DNA of 64,000 nt from Streptomyces sp. MMG1533. GTDB taxonomy: Bacteria; Actinomycetota; Actinomycetes; Streptomycetales; Streptomycetaceae. Under the pieces are notes generated by a model that was given only the letters and a program-made list of their open reading frames with translations, was not told the DNA's origin and did no database searches. The translations under genes were made by a program, and so were the position numbers. Positions 17,576-27,164 of this stretch are shown here, piece after piece; the first letter of the stretch is position 1, and the number at the start of each line of letters is the position of its first letter. The stretch spans positions 52,189 through 116,188 of the forward strand of contig NZ_LGDG01000145.1 in NCBI RefSeq assembly GCF_001279775.1, given 5' to 3'.

Positions 17576-18343
17576 GTGGGAGATCCGCACCCAAAACTCC
17601 ACGCCACCGAACTGACCCGCACCTTCGGCCGCGCACCCCGTGCCGTCGACGCCCTCGGCCCCGTCGACCTCACCATCGCCCCAGGCGAGTTCGTCTGCCT
17701 CGTGGGCCCGTCGGGCTGCGGCAAGTCCACTCTCCTGCGCATCGCGGCGGGCCTGCTCCGTCCGAGCACGGGCCGCCTGGAGATACGTACGACGAGCCCC
17801 CGCCCCGCGGCCATGATCTTCCAGGACTACGGCATCTACGACTGGAAGACGGTCCGTGCGAACGTCCGCTTCGGTCTGGACATCCAGCGTGTCCCCCGCC
17901 GCGAGGCGAACGCACGTGCCGACGAGTGGCTGGCCCGCATGGGCCTCGCCGACTTCGCGCACGCCTACCCGGCGGCCCTCTCCGGCGGCATGCGTCAGCG
18001 CGTGGCGATAGCCCGAGCGATCGCTGTCGAGCCGGAACTCCTCCTCATGGATGAGCCGTTCGCCGCCCTGGATGCCCAACTTCGAATGATCCTCCAGGAG
18101 GAGCTGCTGGAGCTGACCCAAACCACCCGCACCACCACCCTCTTCGTCACCCACAGCCTGGAAGAGGCGATCGTCCTCGGCGACCGCGTCCTGGTGATGT
18201 CCGCCCGACCGGGCCGGATCATCGCCGAACACCAACCGCCGTTCCCGCGCCCGCGCACCGGCGACATCCGCTCCACGCCCGAGTTCACCTCCCTCAAGAG
18301 CGATCTGTGGGACCTCCTCCGGAAGGAGGCGGTGCCCGCATGA
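17576..18343 (+). CDS. ABC importer ATP-binding subunit (SsuB/TauB type)
   Basis: 255 aa with a GTG start 6 bases after AAGGAG. Motifs are in order: Walker A GPSGCGKST, Q-loop FQDYGIYDW, signature LSGGMRQR, Walker B LLLMDEPFAALDAQ and H-loop THSLEEA. It belongs to the nitrate/sulfonate/taurine branch, which also includes thiamine-precursor importers. It is the first gene of a three-gene operon in which every junction is a 4-base ATGA overlap. Substrate is not shown by sequence. Confidence 0.93.
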   Translation: MGDPHPKLHATELTRTFGRAPRAVDALGPVDLTIAPGEFVCLVGPSGCGKSTLLRIAAGLLRPSTGRLEIRTTSPRPAAMIFQDYGIYDWKTVRANVRFGLDIQRVPRREANARADEWLARMGLADFAHAYPAALSGGMRQRVAIARAIAVEPELLLMDEPFAALDAQLRMILQEELLELTQTTRTTTLFVTHSLEEAIVLGDRVLVMSARPGRIIAEHQPPFPRPRTGDIRSTPEFTSLKSDLWDLLRKEAVPA

Positions 18344-19200
18344 CGACGATCACTCCTGACAGGACCTCGGTCCTCGTCCGCCGCCCCGGCCCCCGGGAAC
18401 TCCACCCCGTACGCACCCACCGCCGTAGGCGCGCCCTGGAACTGTCGCTCGCCGCCGCGGTCCCGTTGATGCTGATCCTTCTCTGGCAACTGGCCGCCAC
18501 CCAGGCCTGGATCGACGACCGCGTCTATCCGGCGCCGTCCACGATCCTCGCCGACGGGTGGGACCGCGCGGCGGCCGGCGACCTGTGGCCGGACGTGTGG
18601 GCGACCCTGAAGCGCGTCCTGGCCGGCTACGCGCTCGGCACGGCGGCGGGCTACGCGCTGGGCCTGCTGATGGGCTCCCTCTCCCTGGTCCGAGCCGCCC
18701 TCGAACCCCTCCTGGACGCCCTGTACGTCGTACCGAAACTGGCCCTGCTGCCGATCTTCCTGAACATGTTCGGCCTGGGCGAGGGCCCGCAGGTGGCCCT
18801 GGTGGCGGCAACGGTCTTCTTCTTCGTATGGATATCGACGATGTCGGCGGTGCTCGCCGTCCCCACCGGCCACCGCGACGCGGGCCGGGTCTTCGGCGCC
18901 TCTCCATGGCAGATGTTCCGGCACGTCCTGCTGCCGGCCTCGTTGCCGTCCGTCCTGGTCGGCGCCCGGATAGCGGCGGGCGTGGCGGTCCTGGTGATCG
19001 TCGCCTCGGAACAGATCGCCGCCACGAACGGCCTGGGCCACCTGATCTTCGACTCGCGTGCGCTGTTCCAGAACGACGTGATGTTCGTAGGCATCGTCTG
19101 TGTTGCCCTGCTCGGCGTCGTGTTCTCCGAACTGGTGCGGATCGTGGGGCGGTTGCTCACTCCGTGGGCACCCCGGGACCGCGGACGGGGGCAGTCATGA
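18340..19200 (+). CDS. ABC importer permease subunit (SsuC/TauC type)
   Basis: 286 aa. It has a cytoplasmic, Arg-rich N-terminus, then about six membrane helices and the EAA-loop region GHRDAGRVFGASPWQMFRHV typical of BPD_transp_1 permeases of the sulfonate/nitrate group. The start ATG overlaps the stop of the ATPase gene and its own stop overlaps the start of the binding-protein gene. Confidence 0.92.
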   Translation: MTTITPDRTSVLVRRPGPRELHPVRTHRRRRALELSLAAAVPLMLILLWQLAATQAWIDDRVYPAPSTILADGWDRAAAGDLWPDVWATLKRVLAGYALGTAAGYALGLLMGSLSLVRAALEPLLDALYVVPKLALLPIFLNMFGLGEGPQVALVAATVFFFVWISTMSAVLAVPTGHRDAGRVFGASPWQMFRHVLLPASLPSVLVGARIAAGVAVLVIVASEQIAATNGLGHLIFDSRALFQNDVMFVGIVCVALLGVVFSELVRIVGRLLTPWAPRDRGRGQS

Positions 19201-20336
19201 GGGGCCGTACGTACGCTGTCGTGGTCGTCGCCGCCGCGTTGCTGGCGTCGGCGGGCTGCTCGTCGCCGTACGAGTCGGACTCCGAGCCGAAGGCGGGGGC
19301 GGGCGACCGCACCGTCCGCCCGGTGGAGGGCTGCGGCGACACGTCCTGGACGGACCCCGCCGACCTCTCCCCGAACCGCCTGCCGGCCCGCTGCCAGCCC
19401 GGTGCCCCTCCCCCGCAGCCCCTCGCCAAGACCCGGAAGCTGACGATCGCGACGGGGACGCTGAGCGCCGAGTACGTGGCACCGCTCCAAGTTGCCCTCG
19501 ACAAGGGTGAGTTCAAGAAGGAGGGCCTGGACGTCACCCTGAAGGTGCTGCCCACACCGGACGCGCTCCCCCTCCTGGCCAAGGGGGACATCGACGCACA
19601 GTGGGCGGCCCCTGAGGCGGCCGTCATGAACGGCATCCGGGGCGGCTTCGACATCAGGTGGGTCGCGGGCAACTTCTCACCCGACCCTGAGTCCAAGAGC
19701 GGCCTGTGGGTGCGGTTGAAGAAGGGCGAGAGCGCGGACCGGGTGGCCATGGCCGGCCGCAGGATGGGCACGATGATCGGCAAGGGCTCCGTGATCGCGT
19801 ACCCCATGGAGAAGGCGCTGGAGAAGCACGATGGCGGCCTCGACAAGATCCAGTACGCCCAACTGGGCTCCGCCGACGTCCTCACCGCCCTCCAGAACGG
19901 AGGAGTCGACTCGGCCTGGCTCCTCGACCCGGTCTGGCGCAGGGTCGACGGCGAGCCCGGATACGCCTTCCTCGGCGGCCAACCGCTTGGCGAGCCCCTG
20001 GGCGGCATGCTGTACGGCCCGAGCCTGCTGAACGACGACGTGGACGCGGGGGTGGCCCTGCTCCGGGCCTACATCCGCACGATCAACACGTACTTCACGT
20101 CCGACTACAAGGAGAACGCCGACTTCGTCACCTACCTGGCGAATCTCATGAAGGCCGACAAGGCGATCCTCGACTCCACCCCGTCCCTCCGCATGGACTG
20201 GGAAATCCGCACCGGCACCACGGACCGCCTCCAGTCCGCATACCGCGCCCAGGGCGTGACCGAGGGCGACCCGCTACCGGAGTCGAAGACGGTGAACAGA
20301 GCCTTGTACGAGGAGGCGATAGGCCACCGCCCATAA
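19197..20336 (+). CDS. ABC importer substrate-binding lipoprotein (NMT1/SsuA type)
   Basis: 379 aa. The signal peptide MRGRTYAVVVVAAALL ends in the lipobox ASAGC, so it is membrane-anchored outside the cell. The mature part begins with a Cys-containing linker (EGCGDTSWTD, PARCQPG) and then the periplasmic-binding fold (KLTIATGTLSAEYVAPLQVA, LLAKGDIDAQWAAPEAAVMN). The fold groups it with nitrate, sulfonate and thiamine-precursor binding proteins. I cannot say which ligand. It is the last gene of the operon, followed by a strong hairpin. Confidence 0.9.
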   Translation: MRGRTYAVVVVAAALLASAGCSSPYESDSEPKAGAGDRTVRPVEGCGDTSWTDPADLSPNRLPARCQPGAPPPQPLAKTRKLTIATGTLSAEYVAPLQVALDKGEFKKEGLDVTLKVLPTPDALPLLAKGDIDAQWAAPEAAVMNGIRGGFDIRWVAGNFSPDPESKSGLWVRLKKGESADRVAMAGRRMGTMIGKGSVIAYPMEKALEKHDGGLDKIQYAQLGSADVLTALQNGGVDSAWLLDPVWRRVDGEPGYAFLGGQPLGEPLGGMLYGPSLLNDDVDAGVALLRAYIRTINTYFTSDYKENADFVTYLANLMKADKAILDSTPSLRMDWEIRTGTTDRLQSAYRAQGVTEGDPLPESKTVNRALYEEAIGHRP

Positions 20337-20351
20337 CCACACGACAAAACA

Positions 20352-20389
20352 CCGAGGGCCGGAACCCATTTCTGGGTCCCGGCCCTCGG
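20352..20389. terminator. Bidirectional terminator between the ABC operon and an initiator tRNA
   Basis: 17-base stem with a single A-C mismatch and a TTTC loop: arms CCGAGGGCCGG and CCGGCCCTCGG, extended inward by ACCCA/TGGGT. It is 15 bases past the ABC operon stop and 7 bases past the 3' end of the tRNA gene on the other strand. Confidence 0.85.
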
Positions 20390-20396
20390 CCTTCAG

Positions 20397-20470
20397 TAGC
20401 GGGGACAGGATTTGAACCTGCGACCTCTGGGTTATGAGCCCAGCGAGCTACCGAGCTGCTCCACCCCGCG
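20397..20470 (-). tRNA. Initiator tRNA-Met (CAT), copy 1
   Basis: 74 bases with no encoded CCA. It reads CGCGGGGTGGAGCAGCTCGG at the 5' end, with anticodon loop GGGCTCATAACCC (three G-C pairs and anticodon CAT) and T-arm GGTTCAAATCC. The acceptor stem has a C1-U72 mismatch before the discriminator A73. The 1:72 mismatch and the three G-C anticodon-stem pairs are the initiator hallmarks. Confidence 0.97.
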
Positions 20471-21143
20471 TCGATGAATGGAACACTACGTCAAGGACAC
20501 CAGCAGAGGCAAATCGATTACCTGCCACCCATCAGCGCAGGTCAACAGCACCAGGGCACCGCGGGCCAGCGCCCGCCCCTCCCTCTGATCCCCGTCCCGC
20601 ACCTCCAGCCGCCCGGCATCCGAGAACGAGAGCGATCCCCCTGTCCGGCCCGTCCCGCCCGGCGTTCGACGACAAAAGAGACCCTCCCAAGCCCCCACCC
20701 ACCCGGAAGCGGCCCACCTGCCGACGCCGGTGGGCACCGGTCAGCCCGGCCGGCGTTCGGTGGCGGAGCCCGAAGGGGGGTGCAGCCTCAGCGGGGCGGG
20801 CAGGGCGGAGCCCCGCAAGGGCTGGCGGAGGCTGGAGTCCCCGCCGGGAGTGCAGGTGCGCAGCCCGCCGGGGTGCAGGGGCGCAGCCCCCGCAAGGGTG
20901 GCCGGAGACTCCCTGCCAGGGGGCGTGGGCGGAGCCCCGCAAGGACGCAGGAGCCGAACCCCCGCGAGGCGCAGGGGACGCAGCCCCCGCCCGGGTATAG
21001 GGGCGCAGCCCCTCGCGGGGTCGAAGGGGCACAGCCCCTCGCGGGGTCGAAGGGGCGCAGCCCCTGGGGATGGGACGGGTAGGGGCGGCGGGGGCGAGAA
21101 CAACCCGGCGCCGACCACACCCCCGCCCGCGCTCAGCGCAGCG
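20471..21143. repeat. Gene-free region with GC-rich intergenic repeat array
   Basis: These 673 bases hold no convincing gene. Two short modules (CCCGCCCGGCGTTCGACGAC at about 20657-20676 and GGCCGGCGTTCGGTGGCGGA at 20749-20768) are followed by an array of at least eight imperfect units with the core GGGGCGCAGCCCC or GGGCGGAGCCCCGCAAGG, at roughly 20801, 20857, 20877, 20928, 20973, 21000, 21026 and 21052. Each core is a small palindrome (GGGGC-GCA-GCCCC). The array ends in TGGGGATGGGACGGGTAGG and GGCGGCGGGGGCGAG. Similar blocks are common between Streptomyces genes. Their function is not known to me. The array immediately follows the 3' end of the Sel1-repeat gene. Confidence 0.7.
21000..21068 (+). 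repeat. Tandem 26-base repeat (2.6 copies)
   Basis: Two full units start at 21000 and 21026 and a partial unit at 21052. Each begins GGGGCGCAGCCCC (the second has ACAG) and ends TCGCGGGGTCGAA. The last unit diverges after GCAGCCCC into TGGGG. Confidence 0.9.
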
Positions 21144-23012
21144 TCACGCCGACAACTCCTGCCGCAACGCATCCCGCAGCCGAGCCGCCCGCTCCGCAAC
21201 TTCCTCCGGCCCGAGCGCCACCGCCCGATCAGCCCACCGCTGCCCCTCGGCCAACTCCCCCCGACGCGCGTAGACGAGGGCCAGCCGCAACGCCGCCCGC
21301 CCATGCCCCGCATCAGCCGCCCGCGCCCACCACACCGCGGCCTCCGGCTCACTCCCCTCCCGAGCAAGCAGCAGCCCCAGATTGAACGCACCATTACGGG
21401 ATCCGGCCTCGGCCGCCTCCCGATACCACCGAGCCGCCTCCACGACATCGCCCCGCGCAGCGGCCAGCATCCCGACCCGCACCTGCGCCCGACGATGCCC
21501 GAGCGACGCCGCCCGCTCGTACCACTCCTCGCACTCGCTCTTCTCGTGCACCGTCTCCCCGAGCTCATGCGAAGGCACCGGCGGCCGCCGGGCATCCAGG
21601 ACAGTCGCCAGCCGGTACGCGGCCTCCGCACTGCCGCCCCCCGCCGCACACCGCAGGTACCGCTCCGCCTCCCGCTCGTCCCCGTCCCGCAGCCGCGCGA
21701 TCCCGGCCTGAAGCGCCGCCTCCGTATGCCCGGCGCCCGCCGCCCGCTCGTACCACCGCAGCGCGACGGCATCCTCACCCCGCCCGGCGAACAGAATCCC
21801 CAGGTTGAACGCGGCGTCGACACTCCCGGCCTCCGCGGCCTTGGAGAACCACGGCTCCGCCCCCCTCGCGTCCCCGCCCTGCAGCAGCAGGATCGCCAGC
21901 GCGTTCGCCGCCTCGCGGTGCCCGGCGTACGCAGCCCGCCGGTACCACTGCTCGGCCTGTGCGGTCCGCCCCTGCTCGGCGCAGAGCAGCGCGAGGTTGT
22001 ACGCCCCGTTGTCGTCACCGGCGTCCATCGCCGCCCGGTACCACCGCTCGGCGGTCTGCGGCTCGCCACGCTCGGCGTGCAGCGCGCCCAGCGCGTTGGC
22101 CGCGTTGCCGTCGCCGTCCTGCGCGGCCCGCAGCCACCACACGGCGGCGCTCTCGGTGTCCCCGGCGTCCCGCAGCAGGAAGCCGAGCGCGCAGGCGGCC
22201 CGCGCCTCCCCGTCCTTGGCGGAGGTCAGGTACCAGCGCCCGGCCTCCTTGAGCTCGCCGCGCTTCTCCAGGATCGCCCCGAGATGCAGCGCGGCCCGCC
22301 GGTGCCCGCGCGCGGCGGCCTGCCGGTACCACTGCTCGACCTCTTCCGCCGCGGAGGAACCGGAGCCACCGGAGACACCGGAGACACCGGTGGAACCGGA
22401 CACACCGTCGTCAGCCCCGGCGTCCCCCTCACCCACCGCCTTGCGATCAAGCGCCCGGGCCAGCCGGTACGCCGCCTCCCGGTGCCCCCGCTCGGCCGCG
22501 GACCGCATCCACAGCTCGGCCCTGGCGTCCCCACGGTGCTCCAGCAGATCGGCGAGGGCGTACGCGCCCAGCGCGTGCCCCTGTTCGGCGGACTGCCGCA
22601 GCCAGTACTCCGCCGCCGGCTCGTCGCCCCGCTCCCGGTGGTGCCGGCCCAGCGCGTGTGCGGCCGCCGCGGATCCGGCGACGGCGGCGATCCGCCACCA
22701 TCCGGCAGCGTCGTCGGCGTACCCGCGCTGGTGGAGGAGGACTCCCAGGTTGTTGGCGGCGGCTCGGTCACCGGCCGCCGTGGCGGCACGCAGATGGGGC
22801 TCGGCTCCGTCGAGATCACCGCGGCGCAGCAGCATGGCCCCGAGGACGCTCATCGCCTCGACGTCGCCGGCCTCGGCGGCGATCCGCCGACGGGCCTCTT
22901 CGGCCGCGTCCTCGGCGACACCCTCGATCACCTCCCCGGCCTCGTCCCGCCCGGAAGGTTGCACAAAACGCCCTGTCTCGAACAGAGTTGCCTTGTCCCC
23001 CATAACGTCCAT
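21144..23012 (-). CDS. Sel1/TPR-repeat protein
   Basis: 622 aa built almost entirely of about fourteen Sel1-like repeats of roughly 36 residues, each with the pattern A-x-x-G-x-x-x-A-A-x-x-L-G and a W-Y/W-R-x-A-A motif (for example EQWYRQAAARGHRRAALHLG, ERWYRAAMDAGDDNGAYNLA). A low-complexity Gly/Ser linker lies at about residues 205-225, and two Pro-containing spacers interrupt the superhelix. Such proteins are scaffolds for protein complexes. No enzyme domain or signal peptide is seen. The start may be ATG 23012 or the in-frame ATG 23003 (MGDKATLFETGRF); neither has a strong ribosome-binding site. It is flanked by the two initiator tRNA genes on the same strand. Confidence 0.85.
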   Translation of the reverse strand: MDVMGDKATLFETGRFVQPSGRDEAGEVIEGVAEDAAEEARRRIAAEAGDVEAMSVLGAMLLRRGDLDGAEPHLRAATAAGDRAAANNLGVLLHQRGYADDAAGWWRIAAVAGSAAAAHALGRHHRERGDEPAAEYWLRQSAEQGHALGAYALADLLEHRGDARAELWMRSAAERGHREAAYRLARALDRKAVGEGDAGADDGVSGSTGVSGVSGGSGSSAAEEVEQWYRQAAARGHRRAALHLGAILEKRGELKEAGRWYLTSAKDGEARAACALGFLLRDAGDTESAAVWWLRAAQDGDGNAANALGALHAERGEPQTAERWYRAAMDAGDDNGAYNLALLCAEQGRTAQAEQWYRRAAYAGHREAANALAILLLQGGDARGAEPWFSKAAEAGSVDAAFNLGILFAGRGEDAVALRWYERAAGAGHTEAALQAGIARLRDGDEREAERYLRCAAGGGSAEAAYRLATVLDARRPPVPSHELGETVHEKSECEEWYERAASLGHRRAQVRVGMLAAARGDVVEAARWYREAAEAGSRNGAFNLGLLLAREGSEPEAAVWWARAADAGHGRAALRLALVYARRGELAEGQRWADRAVALGPEEVAERAARLRDALRQELSA

Positions 23013-23177
23013 CGTCGCACCACCTGCAACCTGGGTACACCTGGTATACCGCAGCCAGTGAGGTCACTTCAGCGTTTTGTCGACATGCCCACAGAGAGAC
23101 AAGTCAAACACAGAGTCGCCCAACTCCCCTCGGCGGCACGGCCGTCCCTCGTGTCGGCACATGCGTTCGCACATCAC

Positions 23178-23211
23178 GAAGGCCCGGATCCTTTTCAGGA
23201 TCCGGGCCTTC
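23178..23211 (-). terminator. Terminator of the second initiator tRNA
   Basis: Perfect 14-base inverted repeat GAAGGCCCGGATCC / GGATCCGGGCCTTC with a 6-base loop, starting 33 bases beyond the 3' end of the tRNA on its strand. The remaining gap on the far side holds no gene that I can support. Confidence 0.85.
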
Positions 23212-23243
23212 GCCGGTCTACGACTCGCGTCGCCGACCTTGAG

Positions 23244-23317
23244 TAGCGGGGACAGGATTTGAACCTGCGACCTCTGGGTTATGAGCCCAGCGAGCTACCG
23301 AGCTGCTCCACCCCGCG
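23244..23317 (-). tRNA. Initiator tRNA-Met (CAT), copy 2
   Basis: Identical over all 74 bases to the copy at 20397-20470, on the same strand, 2.77 kb away. Identity extends by only about 3 bases beyond the gene on the 3' side (AGT on the plus strand) and stops at the 5' end. It has its own terminator. Confidence 0.97.
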
Positions 23318-23406
23318 CCGTTGTTCTGCAACCGTATCACGGCGCGGGGTGGGCTTTGACCAGCTACTTTTCCGGCCGACCGATCAGCCGCTCCGGGGAC
23401 TGCCGA

Positions 23407-26388
23407 TCAGCTGCTGTCAGGACTGCCGCTCGGGCTCGGACTACCGCTCGGGCTCGGACTGCCGCCGGGACTTGGACTACTGGTGCTGCTGCCACCCGTC
23501 TTGTCCGCCGCGGCCTGCGCGTCCTCGGCCCGCTGCAGCGCGTCCTCCAGGTCCTCCTGAGCCCGGCCGTACGCCTCCCAGTCGCCCTTCTTCAGGGCTT
23601 CCTGGCCGGCGTCGAAGGCCTTCTGGGCGTCGTCCAAGGCCTTTTGGACCGTTGGGTTACTGGACGTCGGTGGTGGGGTCGTGCCCTGGTCCTCACCCTC
23701 GTCCGGTGGCTCCGTGGTCGAACCCTCCGCTCCGAAGACCTTGTTGAGGGCCTGGTCGAGGGTGTCCTCGAAGGCGGTGTTGCCTCCGTAGGTCACCAAC
23801 ACCTTCCGCAGCAGCGGGTACTTGAGTCCACCACCGCGTACGTAGACCGGCTCCACGTACAGCAGTCCTCCGTCGAGTGGCACAGTCAGCAGGTTGCCGT
23901 ACTCCACCTCGGAGTCGCCGCCCTGCAGAAGTCTGATGGACTCGGCGATGTCCTGTTCGGAGTTGAACTGGCTCTGCACCTGTTTGGGCCCGTTGACGGT
24001 CGTACTGGTCGGCAGTTTCAGGATTCTGATCTTGCCGTAGTCGGGAGTACCCGCCTCCGCGTCGACCGCCATGAACGCACTGAGGTTGTCCCGCCCGTTG
24101 GGCGTGAAGGTGGTCGTCAGCGAGAACGCCTGCGCCGACTGGTCCGGCATCTTCATGCTCAGGTAGTACGGCGGCACCGCGTCACCCGACTTGTTGGTCG
24201 GGTCGTCCGGCACCTGCCACACCTCGCTGCCGCTGAGGAACGTGTCCGCGTCCTCGACGTGGTAGCGGCTGAGCAGCTCGCGCTGGACCTTGAACAGGTC
24301 CTGCGGGTACCGGAGATGGGCCATCAGCGAATCGGAGATGTCGGCCTTCGACTTCACCGTGCCCGGGAACGCCTTCATCCAGGTCTTCAGGACCGGGTCC
24401 TGGGTGTCCCACTGGTAGAGCTTGACCTGGCCGGTGTACGCGTCGACGGTCGCCTTCACCGAGTTGCGGATGTAGTTGACCTGGTTCTGCTGGGCCACCA
24501 CCGCGCGCGAGTTGTTCGTCGCGGTCAGCGAGTCGGCCGTCGTGTCACCGAGGGTCGTACGCGAGGAGTACGGGTAGCCGTTCGTCGTCGTGTACGCGTC
24601 GACGATCCACTGGATCTTGCCGTTCACGACCGCCGGATAGGCGTCGCCGTCGATGGTCAGCCAGGGGGCCACCGCCTCGACGCGCTGCTTGGGCGTGCGG
24701 TTGTACAGAATCCGCGACCCTTCGCCGATCGCGCCGGAGTACATGATCTGCGGCTCGCTGAACGCCACCGCGTATGCGGCCCGGTTGACCGGGTTGGAGA
24801 GGTTGACCCCGCTGTCGGCCGTGTAGCTGAAGGTCTTCTCACCGCTGTCGTCGGAGTAGTCGATCTCCTTCTGGGGACCGCCGACGATGGAGTACGAGGT
24901 GGTCTTCTCGCCGTAGTAGATCCGCTGCTGGTACGTCCCGAGGTCGCCCTGGGACGGCAGGTCGGACTCGGTGAAGACCGGGCGACCCTCGGCGTCGCCG
25001 GTGGTGCCCTTGGCGGCTACCACGCCGTAGCCGTGGGTGTAGCGGAAGTGGTCGTTGATCCAGTTGTTCTTCGGAATGCCGTTGAGGTTCAGCTCACGCA
25101 GACCGATGACCGTGTCCTGGTCCTTGCCGTCCTTGCTGTAGCGGTCGACGTCCAGGTTGGTCGGGAACGCGTAGTAGTTGCGCATCTGCTGGAGCTGCTG
25201 GAACGTCGGCGAGACGACGTTCGGGTCCATGACGCGGATGCTGGCCGTGCCGTCGACGTCGTCGCGCAGCTTGGTCTTGTCCGTGGTGGTGGACTTGCCC
25301 GCGTACTCGGTGACCTTGGTGTCGTCGATGCCGTACGCCTCACGCGTCGCCTTGAGGTTCTTCGCGACGTACGGCGCTTCCTTGGCCTGCTCGTTGGGCT
25401 GGACCTGGAACTTCTGGACGATCGCCGGGTACAGACCGCCGATGAGGATCGCCGAGAGCACCATCAGACCGAAGCCGATGACGGGCAGCTGCCAGGTGCG
25501 CCGCCACAGGGTGGCGAAGAACAGCACGGCGCAGATGACGGCGATGCAGAACAGGATCGTCTTGGCCGGCAGATAGGCGTTCGCATCGACGTACCTGAGG
25601 CCGGTCCAGGCGTCGGTGGCCTTGAAGTCGCTGGACTTCACGGCCAGTCCGTACCGGTCGAGCCAGTACGCGACCGCCTTGAGGGCGACGAAGATGCCCA
25701 GCAGCACCGACAGGTGCCCGGTCGCGGCGGCCGTGGCACGCGCGCCAGGGGAGGTGATCCTCAGCCCGCCGTACAGGTAGTGGGTGAGCGCGGCTGCGAT
25801 CACGGAGAGGATCGCGGCGGCGAAGCCGAAGCCGAGCAGGAACCGGTACCAGGGCAGGTCGAAGGCGTAGAAGGAGACGTCGAGGTGGAACTGCGGGTCC
25901 TTCTGGTTGAAGGACACGCCGTTGACCCACATCAGCCAGGTCCGCCACTGGCTCGACGCCGAGGCGCCGGCGATGAGGCCCACCAGGGCGGTGATTCCGA
26001 GGAGCAGCCACTTCTTGTACGGCGCGATGCCCATCCGGTAGCGGTCGAGGCTCTGCTGCTCCATCGACATGGCGCTCAGCGGGGGGCGCAGCCGGTGGGC
26101 CAGCCAGATGTTGAAGCCGACCGCCAGAGCCATCAGCAGACCGAAGACGAAGAAGAGCCCGATCTTGGTCCACAGGGTGGTCGTGAACACGGACGAGTAG
26201 TTCACCGACCGGTACCAGAGCCAGTCCGTCCAGAACCCGGCGAACATCGTGAACGCCATGCCGAGAACGGCAAGTACGCCCAGTGTCATGAGCAGGGTCC
26301 GGACTCGCCGGGACGGGCGGCCCACTCTGATCCGTGGCCCCGTCGGGCCTCCGCCGCGGTCCGGCATCTGGAAAGCCAAGGTGCGCAC
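23407..26388 (-). CDS. UPF0182 family large membrane protein
   Basis: 993 aa. The first about 330 residues contain about seven hydrophobic segments ([20 protein letters not shown] is the first). A long extracytoplasmic domain follows with family-typical motifs such as [32 protein letters not shown] and [20 protein letters not shown]. The C-terminus is a charged segment and a Ser/Pro/Gly tail made of repeated SGSPSP units. The family is widespread in actinobacteria and has no established function. The frame opens at GTG 26388. ATG 26367 ([10 protein letters not shown]) is an alternative start; neither has a clear ribosome-binding site. Confidence 0.9.
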   Translation of the reverse strand: MRTLAFQMPDRGGGPTGPRIRVGRPSRRVRTLLMTLGVLAVLGMAFTMFAGFWTDWLWYRSVNYSSVFTTTLWTKIGLFFVFGLLMALAVGFNIWLAHRLRPPLSAMSMEQQSLDRYRMGIAPYKKWLLLGITALVGLIAGASASSQWRTWLMWVNGVSFNQKDPQFHLDVSFYAFDLPWYRFLLGFGFAAAILSVIAAALTHYLYGGLRITSPGARATAAATGHLSVLLGIFVALKAVAYWLDRYGLAVKSSDFKATDAWTGLRYVDANAYLPAKTILFCIAVICAVLFFATLWRRTWQLPVIGFGLMVLSAILIGGLYPAIVQKFQVQPNEQAKEAPYVAKNLKATREAYGIDDTKVTEYAGKSTTTDKTKLRDDVDGTASIRVMDPNVVSPTFQQLQQMRNYYAFPTNLDVDRYSKDGKDQDTVIGLRELNLNGIPKNNWINDHFRYTHGYGVVAAKGTTGDAEGRPVFTESDLPSQGDLGTYQQRIYYGEKTTSYSIVGGPQKEIDYSDDSGEKTFSYTADSGVNLSNPVNRAAYAVAFSEPQIMYSGAIGEGSRILYNRTPKQRVEAVAPWLTIDGDAYPAVVNGKIQWIVDAYTTTNGYPYSSRTTLGDTTADSLTATNNSRAVVAQQNQVNYIRNSVKATVDAYTGQVKLYQWDTQDPVLKTWMKAFPGTVKSKADISDSLMAHLRYPQDLFKVQRELLSRYHVEDADTFLSGSEVWQVPDDPTNKSGDAVPPYYLSMKMPDQSAQAFSLTTTFTPNGRDNLSAFMAVDAEAGTPDYGKIRILKLPTSTTVNGPKQVQSQFNSEQDIAESIRLLQGGDSEVEYGNLLTVPLDGGLLYVEPVYVRGGGLKYPLLRKVLVTYGGNTAFEDTLDQALNKVFGAEGSTTEPPDEGEDQGTTPPPTSSNPTVQKALDDAQKAFDAGQEALKKGDWEAYGRAQEDLEDALQRAEDAQAAADKTGGSSTSSPSPGGSPSPSGSPSPSGSPDSS

Positions 26389-26530
26389 CTCGAAAGTCGC
26401 TGTTGGTCCGTCAGACCCGCGTCTTCACGGGCCGTCCGTGGGCCTCGTGATCGTAGGCCCACACCTATGCAACTTACTCACGCTTTACTCGGTTCCCGAT
26501 TCCGGCCCTGAACGAGAGAGGATTGTGACC

Positions 26531-27073
26531 ATGTCCAACACTCCCATGGCGGCGAGCCCGCTGACCCGGGCCGTTCTCGAGATCGACGAGTACGCCTCCG
26601 GCCTCGGCTGGGACCAGCCCGCCCGCCTCTTCGCCCTCGTAGACACCGCACGGCTGCGCACTCAGGAACCCGCCCTCGCGGCCCAGCTCGGCCTCGATGC
26701 CGAGCAGGAGACCACCGGCCTCACCCCGATCGAGCAGGACGAGATCCCGGCGGGCAAGCCGCTCGACGAGTTCCTCGGCACGATCGCCTGGCCCGACGCC
26801 GTGGTCGGCTGCGCGCTCACGGTGGAGCGCCTGATGCTGCCGCCGTCCGCCGAGGCGTCCGTCCCGGAAGGGCTGAGCGAGAAGAAGCTCGCCCAGTGGG
26901 TGGCCGAGCACCCGGACCGCCAGGAGGTCCGGATGACGGTCGCGGTCCTGCGGGACGGCGCCCGCGACTCGGCCCTGCGGCTGCGCGAGAAGGACTCCCC
27001 GACCGAGGTCCTCACGGGCGGCGACCTGGTGCCGGGGCTTGCGGAGGCACTGGCGGCGACGTTCGAGGACTGA
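26531..27073 (+). CDS. PPA1309 family protein
   Basis: 180 aa, soluble, acidic. It resembles the actinobacterial PPA1309 family (SPLTRAVLEIDEYASGLGWD, then WPDAVVGCALTVERLMLPPS, and near the C-terminus RDGARDSALRLREKDSPTEV). The family is of unknown function. GAGAGAGG lies about 8 bases before the ATG. It is divergent from the UPF0182 gene and convergent with the PDZ protease gene, with a strong terminator between. Confidence 0.85.
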   Translation: MSNTPMAASPLTRAVLEIDEYASGLGWDQPARLFALVDTARLRTQEPALAAQLGLDAEQETTGLTPIEQDEIPAGKPLDEFLGTIAWPDAVVGCALTVERLMLPPSAEASVPEGLSEKKLAQWVAEHPDRQEVRMTVAVLRDGARDSALRLREKDSPTEVLTGGDLVPGLAEALAATFED

Positions 27074-27107
27074 CGTTCTCCGGTACGGCGATGGTCTTCG
27101 GTACGAC

Positions 27108-27144
27108 GCTGGGGGCGCCCTTCTTCCTGAAGGGCGCCCCCAGC
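27108..27144. terminator. Bidirectional terminator between PPA1309 and PDZ protease genes
   Basis: Perfect 16-base inverted repeat GCTGGGGGCGCCCTTC / GAAGGGCGCCCCCAGC with a 5-base loop between two convergent genes. Confidence 0.92.
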
Positions 27145-27164
27145 CGCGTACGACGCTCGGTTCG

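Noticed and set aside
20730-23246. Plus-strand open frame of 838 codons across the repeat array and Sel1 gene
   Set aside because: It runs through intergenic repeats and antisense to clear Sel1 repeats, and the product is Pro/Arg-rich and featureless.
23281-26511. Plus-strand open frame of 1076 codons opposite the UPF0182 gene
   Set aside because: It is a shadow frame; the minus-strand gene has membrane segments and family motifs.
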